Shown here: positions 26,965-36,193 of the stretch, one piece after another
Numbering within the stretch: position 1 is the stretch's first letter
Layout: the number at the start of each line of letters is the position of its first letter
Assembly (NCBI RefSeq): GCF_007846085.1
Contig: NZ_VOEJ01000011.1
Coordinates: forward strand, 1 to 64,000
Direction: 5' to 3'
From: Mucilaginibacter pallidiroseus
GTDB lineage: Bacteria; Bacteroidota; Bacteroidia; Sphingobacteriales; Sphingobacteriaceae
DNA: 64,000 nucleotides
Made by a program: the position numbers and the translations under genes
The notes under the pieces: generated by a model
Databases searched by the model: none
The model's input: only the letters and a program-made list of their open reading frames with translations
Told to the model about the DNA's origin: nothing

Positions 26965-26994
26965 TAACAAAAAAGCCGGGCGTTAACCCGGCTT
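26965..26994 (-). terminator. Intrinsic terminator of the NAD(P)-binding protein gene
   Basis: Stem AAGCCGGG / CCCGGCTT with a six-base loop, followed on the minus strand by TTTTGTTACG. It is 110 bp past the stop at 27105. Confidence 0.85.
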
Positions 26995-27104
26995 CTGAAG
27001 GCGCTGTCGCCGGTACAGAAAGATCCTGCAGAAAGAACAGGAAACTAAGAATAAATTGAAAAAAACTGAACCTTCCTGATAATGACAAGCATCTGCCTTC
27101 GCTT

Positions 27105-27860
27105 TTATTGACTGGCTTTCTGAAAATGTTCTTCAAACCATTCGGAGAATGACTGAGCAGATGTCCAGTCTGCAGATTCAGGAGAAAGACGATCGTCGGT
27201 AACTAATACACCATCATAGCCGACTTTCTCATCCGCAACCACATTTCGGCTGTCATGTATTTTACTGAGGTAGCTACCAACGATATCCGGCAGGCTATAA
27301 CGTTTCGGTCCGGCGATATTGATGACGCGGTTAAATGGCGATGCAAGAACAAGCTCAGCCAGTTTATGGGCTACATCTCTTGATGCGATAGGCTGGACGA
27401 TCGCCGGAGTGATGTGAACAATCCCCTCCTGGTTGTACATGTCTGCGAGCGGCCCCATAAACTCATAGAATTGTGTGGCTCTGACAATTGTGTAAGGAAT
27501 GCCGCTTTGGACAACAATGGATTCCTGTATCTCTTTTGCCCGGAAATAGTTGCTTTCCGTAAGTCTGGGTGTACCGACGATCGATAAAACCACATAATGT
27601 CTGATGCCGGCCTCTTTTGCTGCAGCGACCAGATTTTTTCCTGATTGCTCAAAGAAGGCCAGTGACTCATTGTATACGGGTGAATTTGAGACGTCGATCA
27701 CGGCATCTGCGCCTGAGAGTGCATCCGCAAGTCCAACACCTGTGATCGTGTTGATCCCTTTTGCCGGTGATGCCGCTAATGTTTCATGACCGAGTGACTG
27801 AAGTTTTTCAACAAGCTGGGTACCGATAAGACCAGTACCACCGATTACTACTATTTTCAT
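27105..27860 (-). CDS. NAD(P)-binding atypical SDR (NmrA/YwnB-like), copy 1
   Basis: 251 residues. The N-terminal Rossmann motif VIGGTGLIGTQLVEKL is followed by SDR-like segments without the catalytic YxxxK (HYVVLSIVGTPRLTESNYFRAKEIQESIVVQSGIPYTIVRATQFYEF). This is typical of atypical SDRs annotated NmrA-like or 'SDR family NAD(P)H-binding', which may reduce quinones or small carbonyls, or sense NADP. A paralogue (57971-58720) shares most of this pattern, and both follow a cupin gene. It is transcribed apart from the upstream cupin here (209 bp gap) and has its own candidate sigma-54 promoter and two dyad sites. Confidence 0.85.
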   Translation of the reverse strand: MKIVVIGGTGLIGTQLVEKLQSLGHETLAASPAKGINTITGVGLADALSGADAVIDVSNSPVYNESLAFFEQSGKNLVAAAKEAGIRHYVVLSIVGTPRLTESNYFRAKEIQESIVVQSGIPYTIVRATQFYEFMGPLADMYNQEGIVHITPAIVQPIASRDVAHKLAELVLASPFNRVINIAGPKRYSLPDIVGSYLSKIHDSRNVVADEKVGYDGVLVTDDRLSPESADWTSAQSFSEWFEEHFQKASQ

Positions 27861-27917
27861 ATTAAAATGATTTGATGCTCCCGTACAATCGAAAGCATTA
27901 AGGTTTAACTACACTTT

Positions 27918-28028
27918 TCAAGTTATATGCCAATGGCTAAATTATTGTATAACAGAGTTCTATATCATTCTTTGATTTTGACTGGGCACTAAATATCGCG
28001 GATAGCCCCCTGGTCACGAAATATAGTG
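27918..28028 (-). promoter_or_regulatory. Candidate sigma-54 promoter and two activator dyads
   Basis: On the minus strand TGGCAT-N5-TTGA (27932-27918) lies 58 bp upstream of the ATG at 27860. Two sites of the CACGAAATATCGTG type lie upstream of it: 27987-28000 (12 of 14 match) and CACGAAATATAGTG at 28015-28028 (13 of 14). Their centres are 28 bp apart, about 87 and 115 bp upstream of the predicted start. Confidence 0.5.
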
Positions 28029-28069
28029 TGCAGCCATAAAGCCGTATCTCAGACTTTATGGCTTCATCG

Positions 28070-28495
28070 TTATTTCTTTTCCGGGACCAGGAACGGTTTC
28101 CCGTTATCTCCTATAAAGACCGCAAGCAATTTTGCAGGTTTCTTTTTGCTCACGTTTCGCGTGCCGTTATGCAGGCCGTTCGGCTCTTCGTAAAAGGCCT
28201 CACCTTTTTTGTAACGATACTTTTTCCCCTCGAAAGTCGATTCCAGTTCCCCTTCAAGAACGTATCCGAAAGTGGGTATAGGGTGGCGGTGTGCAGATGA
28301 GCTTTCACCTGGTGCAAAATTTACGACTACCATTTTGAATTCCTGATTATTCAGTGATGCGGTGTTCAGCAGTTTTGAAAAAATGACCTTTGGCGGTGTG
28401 GCTGTTACTTCCGGCATATCCATTTTATGCTGGGCTTTAGCACTGACCACGAAAAGGCCGCACACAGCCATTAAAGTTAATTGTACTTTTTTCAT
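28070..28495 (-). CDS. Secreted cupin-domain protein, copy 1
   Basis: 141 residues. A signal peptide (MKKVQLTLMAVCGLFVVSAKAQ) precedes one cupin barrel with both motifs visible: FAPGESSSAHRHPIPTFGYVLEG (first motif, His-x-His) and EAFYEEPNGLHNGTRN (second motif His). It is probably a periplasmic metal-binding cupin, function unknown. The second copy at 57497-57925 is very similar over the whole mature length, and both are followed by an atypical SDR gene in the same direction. No clear -24/-12 element was seen upstream of this copy. Confidence 0.85.
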   Translation of the reverse strand: MKKVQLTLMAVCGLFVVSAKAQHKMDMPEVTATPPKVIFSKLLNTASLNNQEFKMVVVNFAPGESSSAHRHPIPTFGYVLEGELESTFEGKKYRYKKGEAFYEEPNGLHNGTRNVSKKKPAKLLAVFIGDNGKPFLVPEKK

Positions 28496-28575
28496 TTTAT
28501 ATATGTATCAAGTTTTTCTGCAGGCGACATTACCGGCAGGTTGAATGACCTTAATTAAAAGAGGATTTGAAGCCG

Positions 28576-31251
28576 TCAGCTCGTATGCCCACGCCTGATA
28601 CCCAGTCTTTTCATTTTTGAATTTAGTGTGGTAGGCGGAACACCCAGGATGTCCGCGGCGTTACCTTTGCCGGCAATCCGTCCTGCGCAGTAGCTGAGCA
28701 CATTCAGAATATGTTCCCTTTCGTTTTCATCAATTGTTCTTAATGAAAACTGAACCTCTGAATCCGGGACATTTACCGAATCGTCTTTCACGGCAGGAAG
28801 CGGAATGTGTCTGATCACACTGTCGCCGGTCAGCAGAATACTTCTTTCTATCATGTGTTCCAGTTCACGTATATTGCCCGGCCATGCGTAACGTTTAAGA
28901 TCTTCAAGCGCTTTGGGACCGATCCCTGTAATTTGTTTTCCACATCGCTTGCTGTATTTTTCGATAAAATGGTTCACAAGGATCTCAATATCTTCTCTCC
29001 GTTTGCGAAGCGGCGGCAGATCAATAGGAAAAATGTTCAGCCGGTAATAAAGATCTCTTCGAAACCTTCCTGCAGCCATTTCTTCTTCAAGATCCCTGTT
29101 TGTAGCAGCAACGATACGTACATCTACCCCAATAGTTGTTCTTCCGCCTACGCGTTCGATCTCTTTTTCCTGCAGGGCCCGGAGTAATTTTACCTGTAGA
29201 TCAAGTGGCATTTCACCTACTTCGTCGAGAAAAAGTGTACTGCCGTTGGCGAGTTCAAACTTTCCCAGTCTACGTTCTGTTGCGCCGGTAAAACTCCCTT
29301 TTTCGTGACCGAATAGTTCACTTTCAATCAGATTGGCCGGAATAGCTGCGCAGTTGACTTTGATCATCACTTTGTCCTTCCTTGGTGAATTGTTGTGTAT
29401 GGCACGCGCGAAGAGCTCTTTTCCGGTACCTGTTTCCCCCAGGATAAGAACCGTGCTGCTGGACTTGGCTACCTGTGATACCAGTTGATAAACGCCTTTA
29501 AGAGAGCTGCTTTCGCCGATGATCTCTGAGGTGTTATGAAGCGTGCTGATTTCTTCTGAGAGGTATGTTTTTTCAACTTCCAATTGCTGGCGGTATTTCT
29601 CAGTTTCTTTTAACTGCGCTTCTAAGGCCTTATGTGCCTGGATATTAGTAATTACGATACCGATCTGTGAGCAGAAGCTGTCGAATATCTGGCGGTCCCT
29701 TTTGATGATACGCATGTCGCTGCAATTCATGATCATCATACCTGCAATGTTTTCACCAAGCTTGATGGTGGTGCCCACCAGAATGTCCTCCGGCGTCAGG
29801 GCAAGGAGTTGGCCAAGGATATTGTTGTCCAGACTGTTGTTCGGAAATCTCGCCGGCGCCGGATTTTTCAGGATCTCCGCGTAAAAATCAGAAGCCAGTG
29901 GTACCGGTTTTTTGATCAGTTCAGCGAAACCAGGATCTTTGCTTAGGAGCTGTTCATGATCGTAAAAGAAAGGCTGTCCTGTTGACTGATCTTTAGAAAT
30001 CAACAATACTGCGAAAGCTTTGACGCTGAGAATTTCAGCCATTTGCTTTTTGATGATGCGGGATAATGCACGGATATCTTTTGTCATACGCAGTTCTATT
30101 CCGAATGACAGCATCGTCGATTTGAACGAAAGTAATTTGTTGACCTGCTGCAGCGCCATTACATTTGATACCGCGACGGAGGCCAGATGTCCTATACCGG
30201 TCATCAATGCCATCAGGTTAGCGGTCAGCGGTTTGGACTCTTCAAAAAAGAAGGTCAGGATGCCTATCGTTTTTTCTTCGGTTCTGAATGCAAGCCCCCA
30301 GACCATTTTAATACCGCTTTCCCTGTTTACGCGCAGATAGAGAGGCAGTTCCTCAGCAGCATAAGACTCGAGATCAATGCTCACAGGGTAGGGCGAAGAA
30401 CTGATCATTTTTACAAATTGGTCTTTTAACTCATAACTCTTTGACCTTAGATGATCGTAATCAGGATGGTTCCTGGATTTGGATGAAGGGTCCAGCAGGA
30501 AAAGATTAAACGTATGACGATTTTCATCATGTGTTGCAATGGCAATGTGACTGAATCCCAGGTAATTTTTTAACCGTTTGGTAAGTGCTTCATGTAGCTG
30601 TTCGTGGTCTTTTACTTTCGCGATAGAAGTGCTGAGTGCCAGTAGTAATTCCCGCTCTTCCTGTTGTTTCTCAACTTTCTTGTTGATAATAATCCTGCTT
30701 ACGGTCAGGCTGATCTGGTCGAACAACAACTGAATCGATGCAGAATGATAAGAGATAGCTGTTTTGTCGCTGTTCAACATAAATATGCACAGTCCTGTTA
30801 TTTCACTTCCATTACGTAACTCGAACAGTCGATATAAATTCTTGTTATGTGCACAAAAATTTATTAAGAAAGGCTCTGCACTCTGAGCGGCGATCATTTC
30901 TTCTATATCTAATGGCCGGTTCGTACGTTCGAAAAAAGAAACCCCATCGCACTCCGGTGTTGCTAAAAGGGATACTGATGATTTAAATGTCGATGAGGCA
31001 GGAACATCGTCCTCCATTGATAAATTGTGAAGCACTCCGATCTCCGGCTCCAGTGAAAAGATTGCAAATTCCCTTATACCCAAAGCCGGCGACACCAGGC
31101 TTTTCATCAGTTGATATAATTCTTTTGCAGATTGTATTCCCGCGAGTGTCCGGGTGAAACTGGAAAGTGATTCCAGCTGGTCCATTGTGTCGGATAACCA
31201 GGAGGGCGAGTCATTCAATGAGGGATTGGAAATATTTAAAGATTCGGTCAT
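28576..31251 (-). CDS. Sigma-54-dependent activator with GAF sensor domains
   Basis: 891 residues from the ATG at 31251; an ATG at 31314 would read through a TGGCAC promoter-like element, so the downstream start is preferred. The N-terminal ~550 residues are a multi-GAF region (NIQAHKALEAQLKETEKY linker). The AAA+ domain has Walker A GETGTGKE (~607), the L1 loop GHEKGSFTGATERR (~653; GSFTGA instead of GAFTGA), and DEVGEMPLD. The Fis-type HTH is at the C-terminus (NAADILGVPPTTLNSKMKRLGIRR). It lacks a receiver domain, like NorR or FhlA, so GAF probably senses a ligand (NO or redox) directly. Its HTH is almost the same as that of the 31684 regulator, so both should read the same sites. Confidence 0.92.
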   Translation of the reverse strand: MTESLNISNPSLNDSPSWLSDTMDQLESLSSFTRTLAGIQSAKELYQLMKSLVSPALGIREFAIFSLEPEIGVLHNLSMEDDVPASSTFKSSVSLLATPECDGVSFFERTNRPLDIEEMIAAQSAEPFLINFCAHNKNLYRLFELRNGSEITGLCIFMLNSDKTAISYHSASIQLLFDQISLTVSRIIINKKVEKQQEERELLLALSTSIAKVKDHEQLHEALTKRLKNYLGFSHIAIATHDENRHTFNLFLLDPSSKSRNHPDYDHLRSKSYELKDQFVKMISSSPYPVSIDLESYAAEELPLYLRVNRESGIKMVWGLAFRTEEKTIGILTFFFEESKPLTANLMALMTGIGHLASVAVSNVMALQQVNKLLSFKSTMLSFGIELRMTKDIRALSRIIKKQMAEILSVKAFAVLLISKDQSTGQPFFYDHEQLLSKDPGFAELIKKPVPLASDFYAEILKNPAPARFPNNSLDNNILGQLLALTPEDILVGTTIKLGENIAGMMIMNCSDMRIIKRDRQIFDSFCSQIGIVITNIQAHKALEAQLKETEKYRQQLEVEKTYLSEEISTLHNTSEIIGESSSLKGVYQLVSQVAKSSSTVLILGETGTGKELFARAIHNNSPRKDKVMIKVNCAAIPANLIESELFGHEKGSFTGATERRLGKFELANGSTLFLDEVGEMPLDLQVKLLRALQEKEIERVGGRTTIGVDVRIVAATNRDLEEEMAAGRFRRDLYYRLNIFPIDLPPLRKRREDIEILVNHFIEKYSKRCGKQITGIGPKALEDLKRYAWPGNIRELEHMIERSILLTGDSVIRHIPLPAVKDDSVNVPDSEVQFSLRTIDENEREHILNVLSYCAGRIAGKGNAADILGVPPTTLNSKMKRLGIRRGHTS

Positions 31252-31298
31252 TGTTACAGGGATAGATGTGAATGGATTTGATTGCCTTAGCGCTTTTA

Positions 31299-31404
31299 AC
31301 CAAAGATGTGCCATACGCCTAAAAGGTGTAAGAGGGCACCTTGTGTAAGAAAATCGACGTTATTTCGTTCGTTCAGGAAAAATCAGCCGATGATATTTCG
31401 TCGG
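31299..31404 (-). promoter_or_regulatory. Candidate sigma-54 promoter and activator dyads upstream of the GAF activator
   Basis: On the minus strand TGGCAC followed by ATCTTTGGTT (31313-31299) resembles a -24/-12 element with an imperfect -12. Two dyad sites lie upstream: CGTTATTTCG (31358-31367) and TGATATTTCG inside CCGATGATATTTCGTCGG (31387-31404), centres 33 bp apart. The same sites could serve the divergent REC activator gene. This 31.3-31.7 kb gap holds no other gene. Confidence 0.4.
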
Positions 31405-31683
31405 TTGTCTGGAATTAAACCATGCCATTTTTTTGGCTTTGCACTAAGCAGTGTCTCCATATGGAACGCTTTGGAAAAGGGTTTGAAAAACTGCAATAAA
31501 TTGCCGACTTTAGTTCTGATTACATCATTTACGAATATTTACCCTGCGATAGGGAGAGCATTTGATTAAGTCCTGAACCTCGGATTCTGACAAAAAAATC
31601 TGGCTTATGCTAAACAAATTGTCATCTAAATGATAGGATTTCAGTCATAAGGCTGCATCTCTTTCGTGATTTTGGTGCCATTT

Positions 31684-33591
31684 ATGAAAAAAATATTGAT
31701 CGTCGAAGACGAGTTCCTGGTATCTCAGCATATCAAATCGGTACTTCGGGATTCGGGCTTTAAAGTTTCCGGCGTTGCTGATAATGTAGAAGAGGCGCTG
31801 TCATTAACAAAGGAGCATTCGCCCGATCTTGTTCTTGTTGACATCCAGCTGAAAGGGGATCTTTCAGGAATCGATCTCGCGCGTAGTCTTGCTGCCGAAA
31901 ATATCCCGATTGTTTTTCTGACAGCGAATTTCGAGGGGAGTACGCTGGAGCAGGCCAAAGAGACGCTTCCCCTGGGTTTTATCGTTAAGCCGTTCCGTGA
32001 ATTCGATCTGTTGACCACGCTGGATGTGGCTTTCTACCGGCATCAGCACATGCTGGATTCCCGTTATAAAGAAGAGCAGGACCTGGATAGGAAACTGCGC
32101 GGCATCACGGATGCGATCAAAGATGAAAAGACGCTTTTCATCCGGATAGCAGAGGTTTTGCAGCCGCATGTGCCATTTGATTACCTTAATATCGTCAACC
32201 TGGTCAGTGACCGCTCACCGGAGATAAATTCAGGGCTTCTGAGGGTCGGCTTTGAGGAATACCAATACATTGGTGACGAGGGATTCAGGAATATCGCAGG
32301 TCAGAAAAAAGGCATCCCGGGAGCTGCTAATTTAATAGAGTATGGCATTACCAGGCAAAAGATTTATAGTGATAGCGACTTTGAAAACTTATTTGACGTG
32401 AGTCCGCGAAGCAAATTGCTTAGCGGTATTTACGATCTGCGATCGGCGATCCTTTTTCCGGTAGAAGCCGAGAACAATGACATGATCCGGATCGAGTTTT
32501 ATAACCGGCGTTCAAATATTTACAGTCAGCATCATCTGGTCCTTCTGAGCCGTATACAAACATTGCTGCACAATCTGTTTACCCGTAAGGTTTCTGTACA
32601 ACCTTTGAAAACGGGATTGAGAAAAGGTGGAGGCGAAAGTGGTACCTCCGGAGATTTTGACGGTATGGTGGGCACTAGTTCTGCTATGTTATCTGTGCTG
32701 GACAAGATCGAGATCGTGGCACCGCTCGATACATCCGTTCTTATACTGGGCGAAAGCGGTACGGGTAAAGAAAGGGTAGCGAGAAGTATTCATGCGCGCT
32801 CGATACGAAAAGATAAGCCGTTTGTTATTGTCAATTGCGCGTCCTTACCTGTTAATCTCGTTGAAAGCGAATTATTCGGTCATGAGAAGGGGGCTTTTAC
32901 GGGAGCGGTGGAAAAAAGGGAAGGAAAGTTCGAGATCGCAAACGGCGGGACTATATTTCTGGATGAGATCGGCGAGCTCACCATGGACGTGCAGGTTAAG
33001 CTGCTGAGGGTACTGCAGGAACAGGAGATCGACAGGATCGGCGGCCGGGGCCCTATAAAGATAGATGTCAGGATTATTGCCGCAACCAACCGGGACCTGG
33101 AGGTTGAAATGGAGAACGGTCGCTTCAGACTGGATCTTTATTACCGTCTTTTTGTTTTTCCGGTAAGCGTGCCGGCATTAAGAGAAAGGGTAGAAGATAT
33201 TGCGGCACTGACGGATTTTTTTGTCACACGCTATGCCCTGCGCTATAAAAAAGGGGTTAGCGGCGTTTCCGACGAGCTTATGGAGAAAATGATAAATTAT
33301 TCATGGCCCGGGAATGTCCGTGAGCTGGAACATTTTATCGAGCGCTCCTTACTAATGACAAAAGGGACGATCATAACGGATGCGGAAATGCCAAAACAAA
33401 GCAGACTGATTCTTCCGGCTGCAGAAACTCCGGCAAGAATCAAAACAATTGATGAAAACGAAAGAGAATATATTCTTTCTGTCCTGAGCACCTGCAGCGG
33501 TAGAATAAGAGGGGCTAACGGTGCGGCTGCGGTTATGGGACTTCCTCCGACAACCCTGCACTCCAAAATGAAAAGACTGGGAATCAGATAG
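31684..33591 (+). CDS. Two-component response regulator of the sigma-54 activator class (REC-GAF-AAA+-Fis)
   Basis: 635 residues from the ATG at 31684; an in-frame GTG at 31666 adds six. The receiver domain is at the N-terminus with E8/D9, phosphorylation site Asp53 (VLVDIQL) and a Lys in FIVKPF (~103). A GAF-like middle follows (~140-305). The AAA+ domain has GESGTGKE (~355), GHEKGAFTGAVEKR (~403, complete GAFTGA loop) and DEIGELTMD. The C-terminal HTH is GLPPTTLHSKMKRLGI. The neighbouring TPR kinase gene starts 59 bp downstream on the same strand and is its probable partner. It likely acts at the CGAAATATCG dyads of this region. Confidence 0.93.
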   Translation: MKKILIVEDEFLVSQHIKSVLRDSGFKVSGVADNVEEALSLTKEHSPDLVLVDIQLKGDLSGIDLARSLAAENIPIVFLTANFEGSTLEQAKETLPLGFIVKPFREFDLLTTLDVAFYRHQHMLDSRYKEEQDLDRKLRGITDAIKDEKTLFIRIAEVLQPHVPFDYLNIVNLVSDRSPEINSGLLRVGFEEYQYIGDEGFRNIAGQKKGIPGAANLIEYGITRQKIYSDSDFENLFDVSPRSKLLSGIYDLRSAILFPVEAENNDMIRIEFYNRRSNIYSQHHLVLLSRIQTLLHNLFTRKVSVQPLKTGLRKGGGESGTSGDFDGMVGTSSAMLSVLDKIEIVAPLDTSVLILGESGTGKERVARSIHARSIRKDKPFVIVNCASLPVNLVESELFGHEKGAFTGAVEKREGKFEIANGGTIFLDEIGELTMDVQVKLLRVLQEQEIDRIGGRGPIKIDVRIIAATNRDLEVEMENGRFRLDLYYRLFVFPVSVPALRERVEDIAALTDFFVTRYALRYKKGVSGVSDELMEKMINYSWPGNVRELEHFIERSLLMTKGTIITDAEMPKQSRLILPAAETPARIKTIDENEREYILSVLSTCSGRIRGANGAAAVMGLPPTTLHSKMKRLGIR

Positions 33592-33650
33592 GTTTGCATC
33601 AGGTAATTGTTTGAAATCGCGGCTACGGGTTAATTAAGCGTTGACTGAAA

Positions 33651-35981
33651 ATGAATATTCGAAATTTCATATTGTTCCTTTTTCTTGGCAGCTGCTGTAC
33701 CGATCTCATGGCGCAGGGACGCGATACATTGCTTCAGATACTGCGCAAATCGGCTCCGGACAGCAACCGTATCATTACGATGCTTAAACTTTCGAATTAT
33801 TACCTGGATAAGCCAGGCGATGAAAGAACCGATATGGACAGCACGGCTTATTATGCTAATAAAGCAGCGGAACTAAGCCGGCAACTGCGGCTTCCGCGGT
33901 ATTATTATAAATGCATAGTTACAAAAGCCTGTCTAAGCGCCACGCTTCACGATTATCTCAAAGCAAATGAGCTGTTCAGCAGTGCTGCAAATTATTACGA
34001 ACAAAACAATTACATAAAGGAGGCCGCTTTGATATGGCTGATGTTTGGTGATTTTATCATGTATACGGATGTCCCCAATGCAGCCATCAGAAAAAAGGCA
34101 TATGCGAATTCATATAAATTATTCAGCGCCGCCGGTATGAAACAGGAGTCGGCCGATCTGCTTGGAAAAGTAGCCGACGCTAATATGGTGCTCGGAAATC
34201 TGAACGAGGCGGAGAAAGAACTTTTGTCGGTTATCAGACAATATAAAGCGTTAAAATATCGTAAAGTCTACCTCGCATACTATTTACTGGCTGAAGTCCT
34301 TTACCGTAAAAACGAAATAAAAAAGGGCCTGCTGGCACGTATCGAGACTACTAACCTCTTCGAACAGGACCCTAATCGCAATGACAATGACGGAGCAATG
34401 TATTATTTCTGTCTTGCCGGCGCTTACTACAATGACCAGCAGGAGCAGAACGCACTGGAAGCTTACCTGAAAAGTATGAAGTTTTCGGAAAAAGTCAATT
34501 TCAAGGATTACTATTATCTCTGCATACGAGGTATAGCGTTATGTAACAGTAAATTGAGTAGATGCAGGGAAGGTTTGGAGTTCATTAAGAAATTTGAGAA
34601 CCGGTTTCCAGATCGGAATGTTTATCAGACTATGTTGCTTTTATCCTCAAAAATCCAGCTTTATACGCAGTCCGGAGAACTGGAGAGGGCCGGAAAACTC
34701 ATAAAAGAATTTAGGACGGCTTCAAAAGAGGTACATGATGCGCTCCCGCAAAAGAAGGAATTCTACAGAATAGATAATTACATTTCAATCTCGGACCCGC
34801 TGCTGCGTTTTTACATGAAGAAGCAACAATGGGACAAATTTGAGGCAGCTTTTAAGGAGCTAAATGCTATGCCAAAAAAGGGTCGGTCAGTTCTGATAAA
34901 AAGGCGAATGCTGTATTATGCATATACCATAGACTCTGTAAAACGAAATTTCTTTTCTGCCCTTAAAAATTACATTAGCATTACTAAGTTAAATGATTCG
35001 ATAAACAATTTAAAATTGACCAAACAGATTCATGAACTCGAGTCACAATACCGCTTACTGGCAAAAGATAAAACCATACAGGAACTGCACAGCGAAACGG
35101 CTATACAAAAAGCGACTTTAGAGCGTCGCAATGCCCAGTTTTATGGCCTGATTGCAGGTTCGTTTTTCATCCTCATACTTGCGTGCGTGACCTGGTATGC
35201 CTATCGCCACAAGATCAGGATCAATCGGCATCTGAGCGCAAAGCAGTCGCAGATCAATGAGCAGAATCGATGTCTTTCCATTTTGCTTGATGATAAGGAG
35301 AAACTAATAGTGGAAAAAGACGATCTGCTGGTTCAGAAAGAATGGTTATTAAAGGAGGTTCACCACCGCGTAAAAAACAATCTTCAGATCGTCATAAGCC
35401 TTCTGTATGGGCAATCTTCTCATCTTCAAAGCGATGAGGCAGTAAGGGCAATCCGGAATATACAAAATCAGATACAGTCGATCGCGATCATTCACCAGAA
35501 GCTTTACACCAGGTCCGGACTCTCGACGGTCAGGCTTAAAGACTATGTACATGATCTGATCGGTTACCTCTCAGGTGTTTACACTCCGGAATTAAGAAAG
35601 ATCAAAATCACCCAGAATATTGATCCTATCAAGCTGGATCCTGCTCAGGCCGTTCCGGTGGGCCTGATCATGAATGAGGCGGTCACAAATGCTATTAAAT
35701 ATGCATTTGACGGATCAGGCGGGGAAATAAAAATTACAGCTTCGGCATTGAACAGCAAAAGAGTAAGGCTGGTCATCGCCGATAATGGAAAAGGTTTTAA
35801 ACATCTGGAAAATCGTGCTTCCAACCTGGGTATGGAAATGATGGCCGCTCTTTCCAGACAAATCAATGGATGCTTTGAACGTAAAAATGACAACGGTGCT
35901 GTGATAGTCATTTCGTTTGACATTATCGACGCATCGGTGGTTAAGCCGGCGCTTTCAGATCTTCGGACACTCTTCACCTGA
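33651..35981 (+). CDS. Sensor histidine kinase with extracytoplasmic TPR repeats (HisKA_2)
   Basis: 776 residues. A signal peptide (FILFLFLGSCCTDLMAQ) is followed by a TPR-rich helical region (~25-480, e.g. KADLLGKVADANMVLGNLNEAEKELL-like repeats), a membrane segment (~497-517, FYGLIAGSFFILILACVTWYAY) and a coiled coil. The HisKA_2 box has the phospho-His in LLKEVHHRVKNNLQI (~569), and the HATPase_c follows with N box NEAVTNAIKYAF and G box DNGKGF. The sensor faces the periplasm. It is cotranscribed with the REC-sigma-54 activator just upstream, so it probably phosphorylates it. A paralogue (60610-62904) shares the whole layout. Confidence 0.92.
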   Translation: MNIRNFILFLFLGSCCTDLMAQGRDTLLQILRKSAPDSNRIITMLKLSNYYLDKPGDERTDMDSTAYYANKAAELSRQLRLPRYYYKCIVTKACLSATLHDYLKANELFSSAANYYEQNNYIKEAALIWLMFGDFIMYTDVPNAAIRKKAYANSYKLFSAAGMKQESADLLGKVADANMVLGNLNEAEKELLSVIRQYKALKYRKVYLAYYLLAEVLYRKNEIKKGLLARIETTNLFEQDPNRNDNDGAMYYFCLAGAYYNDQQEQNALEAYLKSMKFSEKVNFKDYYYLCIRGIALCNSKLSRCREGLEFIKKFENRFPDRNVYQTMLLLSSKIQLYTQSGELERAGKLIKEFRTASKEVHDALPQKKEFYRIDNYISISDPLLRFYMKKQQWDKFEAAFKELNAMPKKGRSVLIKRRMLYYAYTIDSVKRNFFSALKNYISITKLNDSINNLKLTKQIHELESQYRLLAKDKTIQELHSETAIQKATLERRNAQFYGLIAGSFFILILACVTWYAYRHKIRINRHLSAKQSQINEQNRCLSILLDDKEKLIVEKDDLLVQKEWLLKEVHHRVKNNLQIVISLLYGQSSHLQSDEAVRAIRNIQNQIQSIAIIHQKLYTRSGLSTVRLKDYVHDLIGYLSGVYTPELRKIKITQNIDPIKLDPAQAVPVGLIMNEAVTNAIKYAFDGSGGEIKITASALNSKRVRLVIADNGKGFKHLENRASNLGMEMMAALSRQINGCFERKNDNGAVIVISFDIIDASVVKPALSDLRTLFT

Positions 35982-36036
35982 AATCTTTAGTTGTTCTTAA
36001 CGAAATTAAGTGCAGGACAGAAAATCTCAGGCACCT

Positions 36037-36148
36037 AACGTCTAATCGCCATAAAATCAACTGGTCACGACATATCGTGTCCTTGACTTTATTTAAAAAT
36101 TATTATTCATTGATAATCAATTTAATAGACTTATGGTATAAGTCTTGT
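36037..36148 (+). promoter_or_regulatory. Activator dyad and candidate sigma-54 promoter for the NDH-2/DoxX gene
   Basis: CACGACATATCGTG (36066-36079) is a near-perfect dyad. A weaker copy (AACGTCTAATCGCC, 36037-36050) lies 29 bp upstream. TGGTAT-N5-TTGT (36134-36148) gives a -24/-12-like element, predicting a start near 36160 and a leader of ~34 bases to the ATG at 36194. Confidence 0.5.
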
Positions 36149-36193
36149 CTTTCACCAACAGTCGAATGCTAATTATCGACGCCCGTGTGCGCT

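Noticed and set aside
36109..36122. ATTGATAATCAAT near 36110 as an FNR-type box
   Set aside because: The half-sites are separated by one base, not four, so it does not fit the FNR box, although it is a palindrome.
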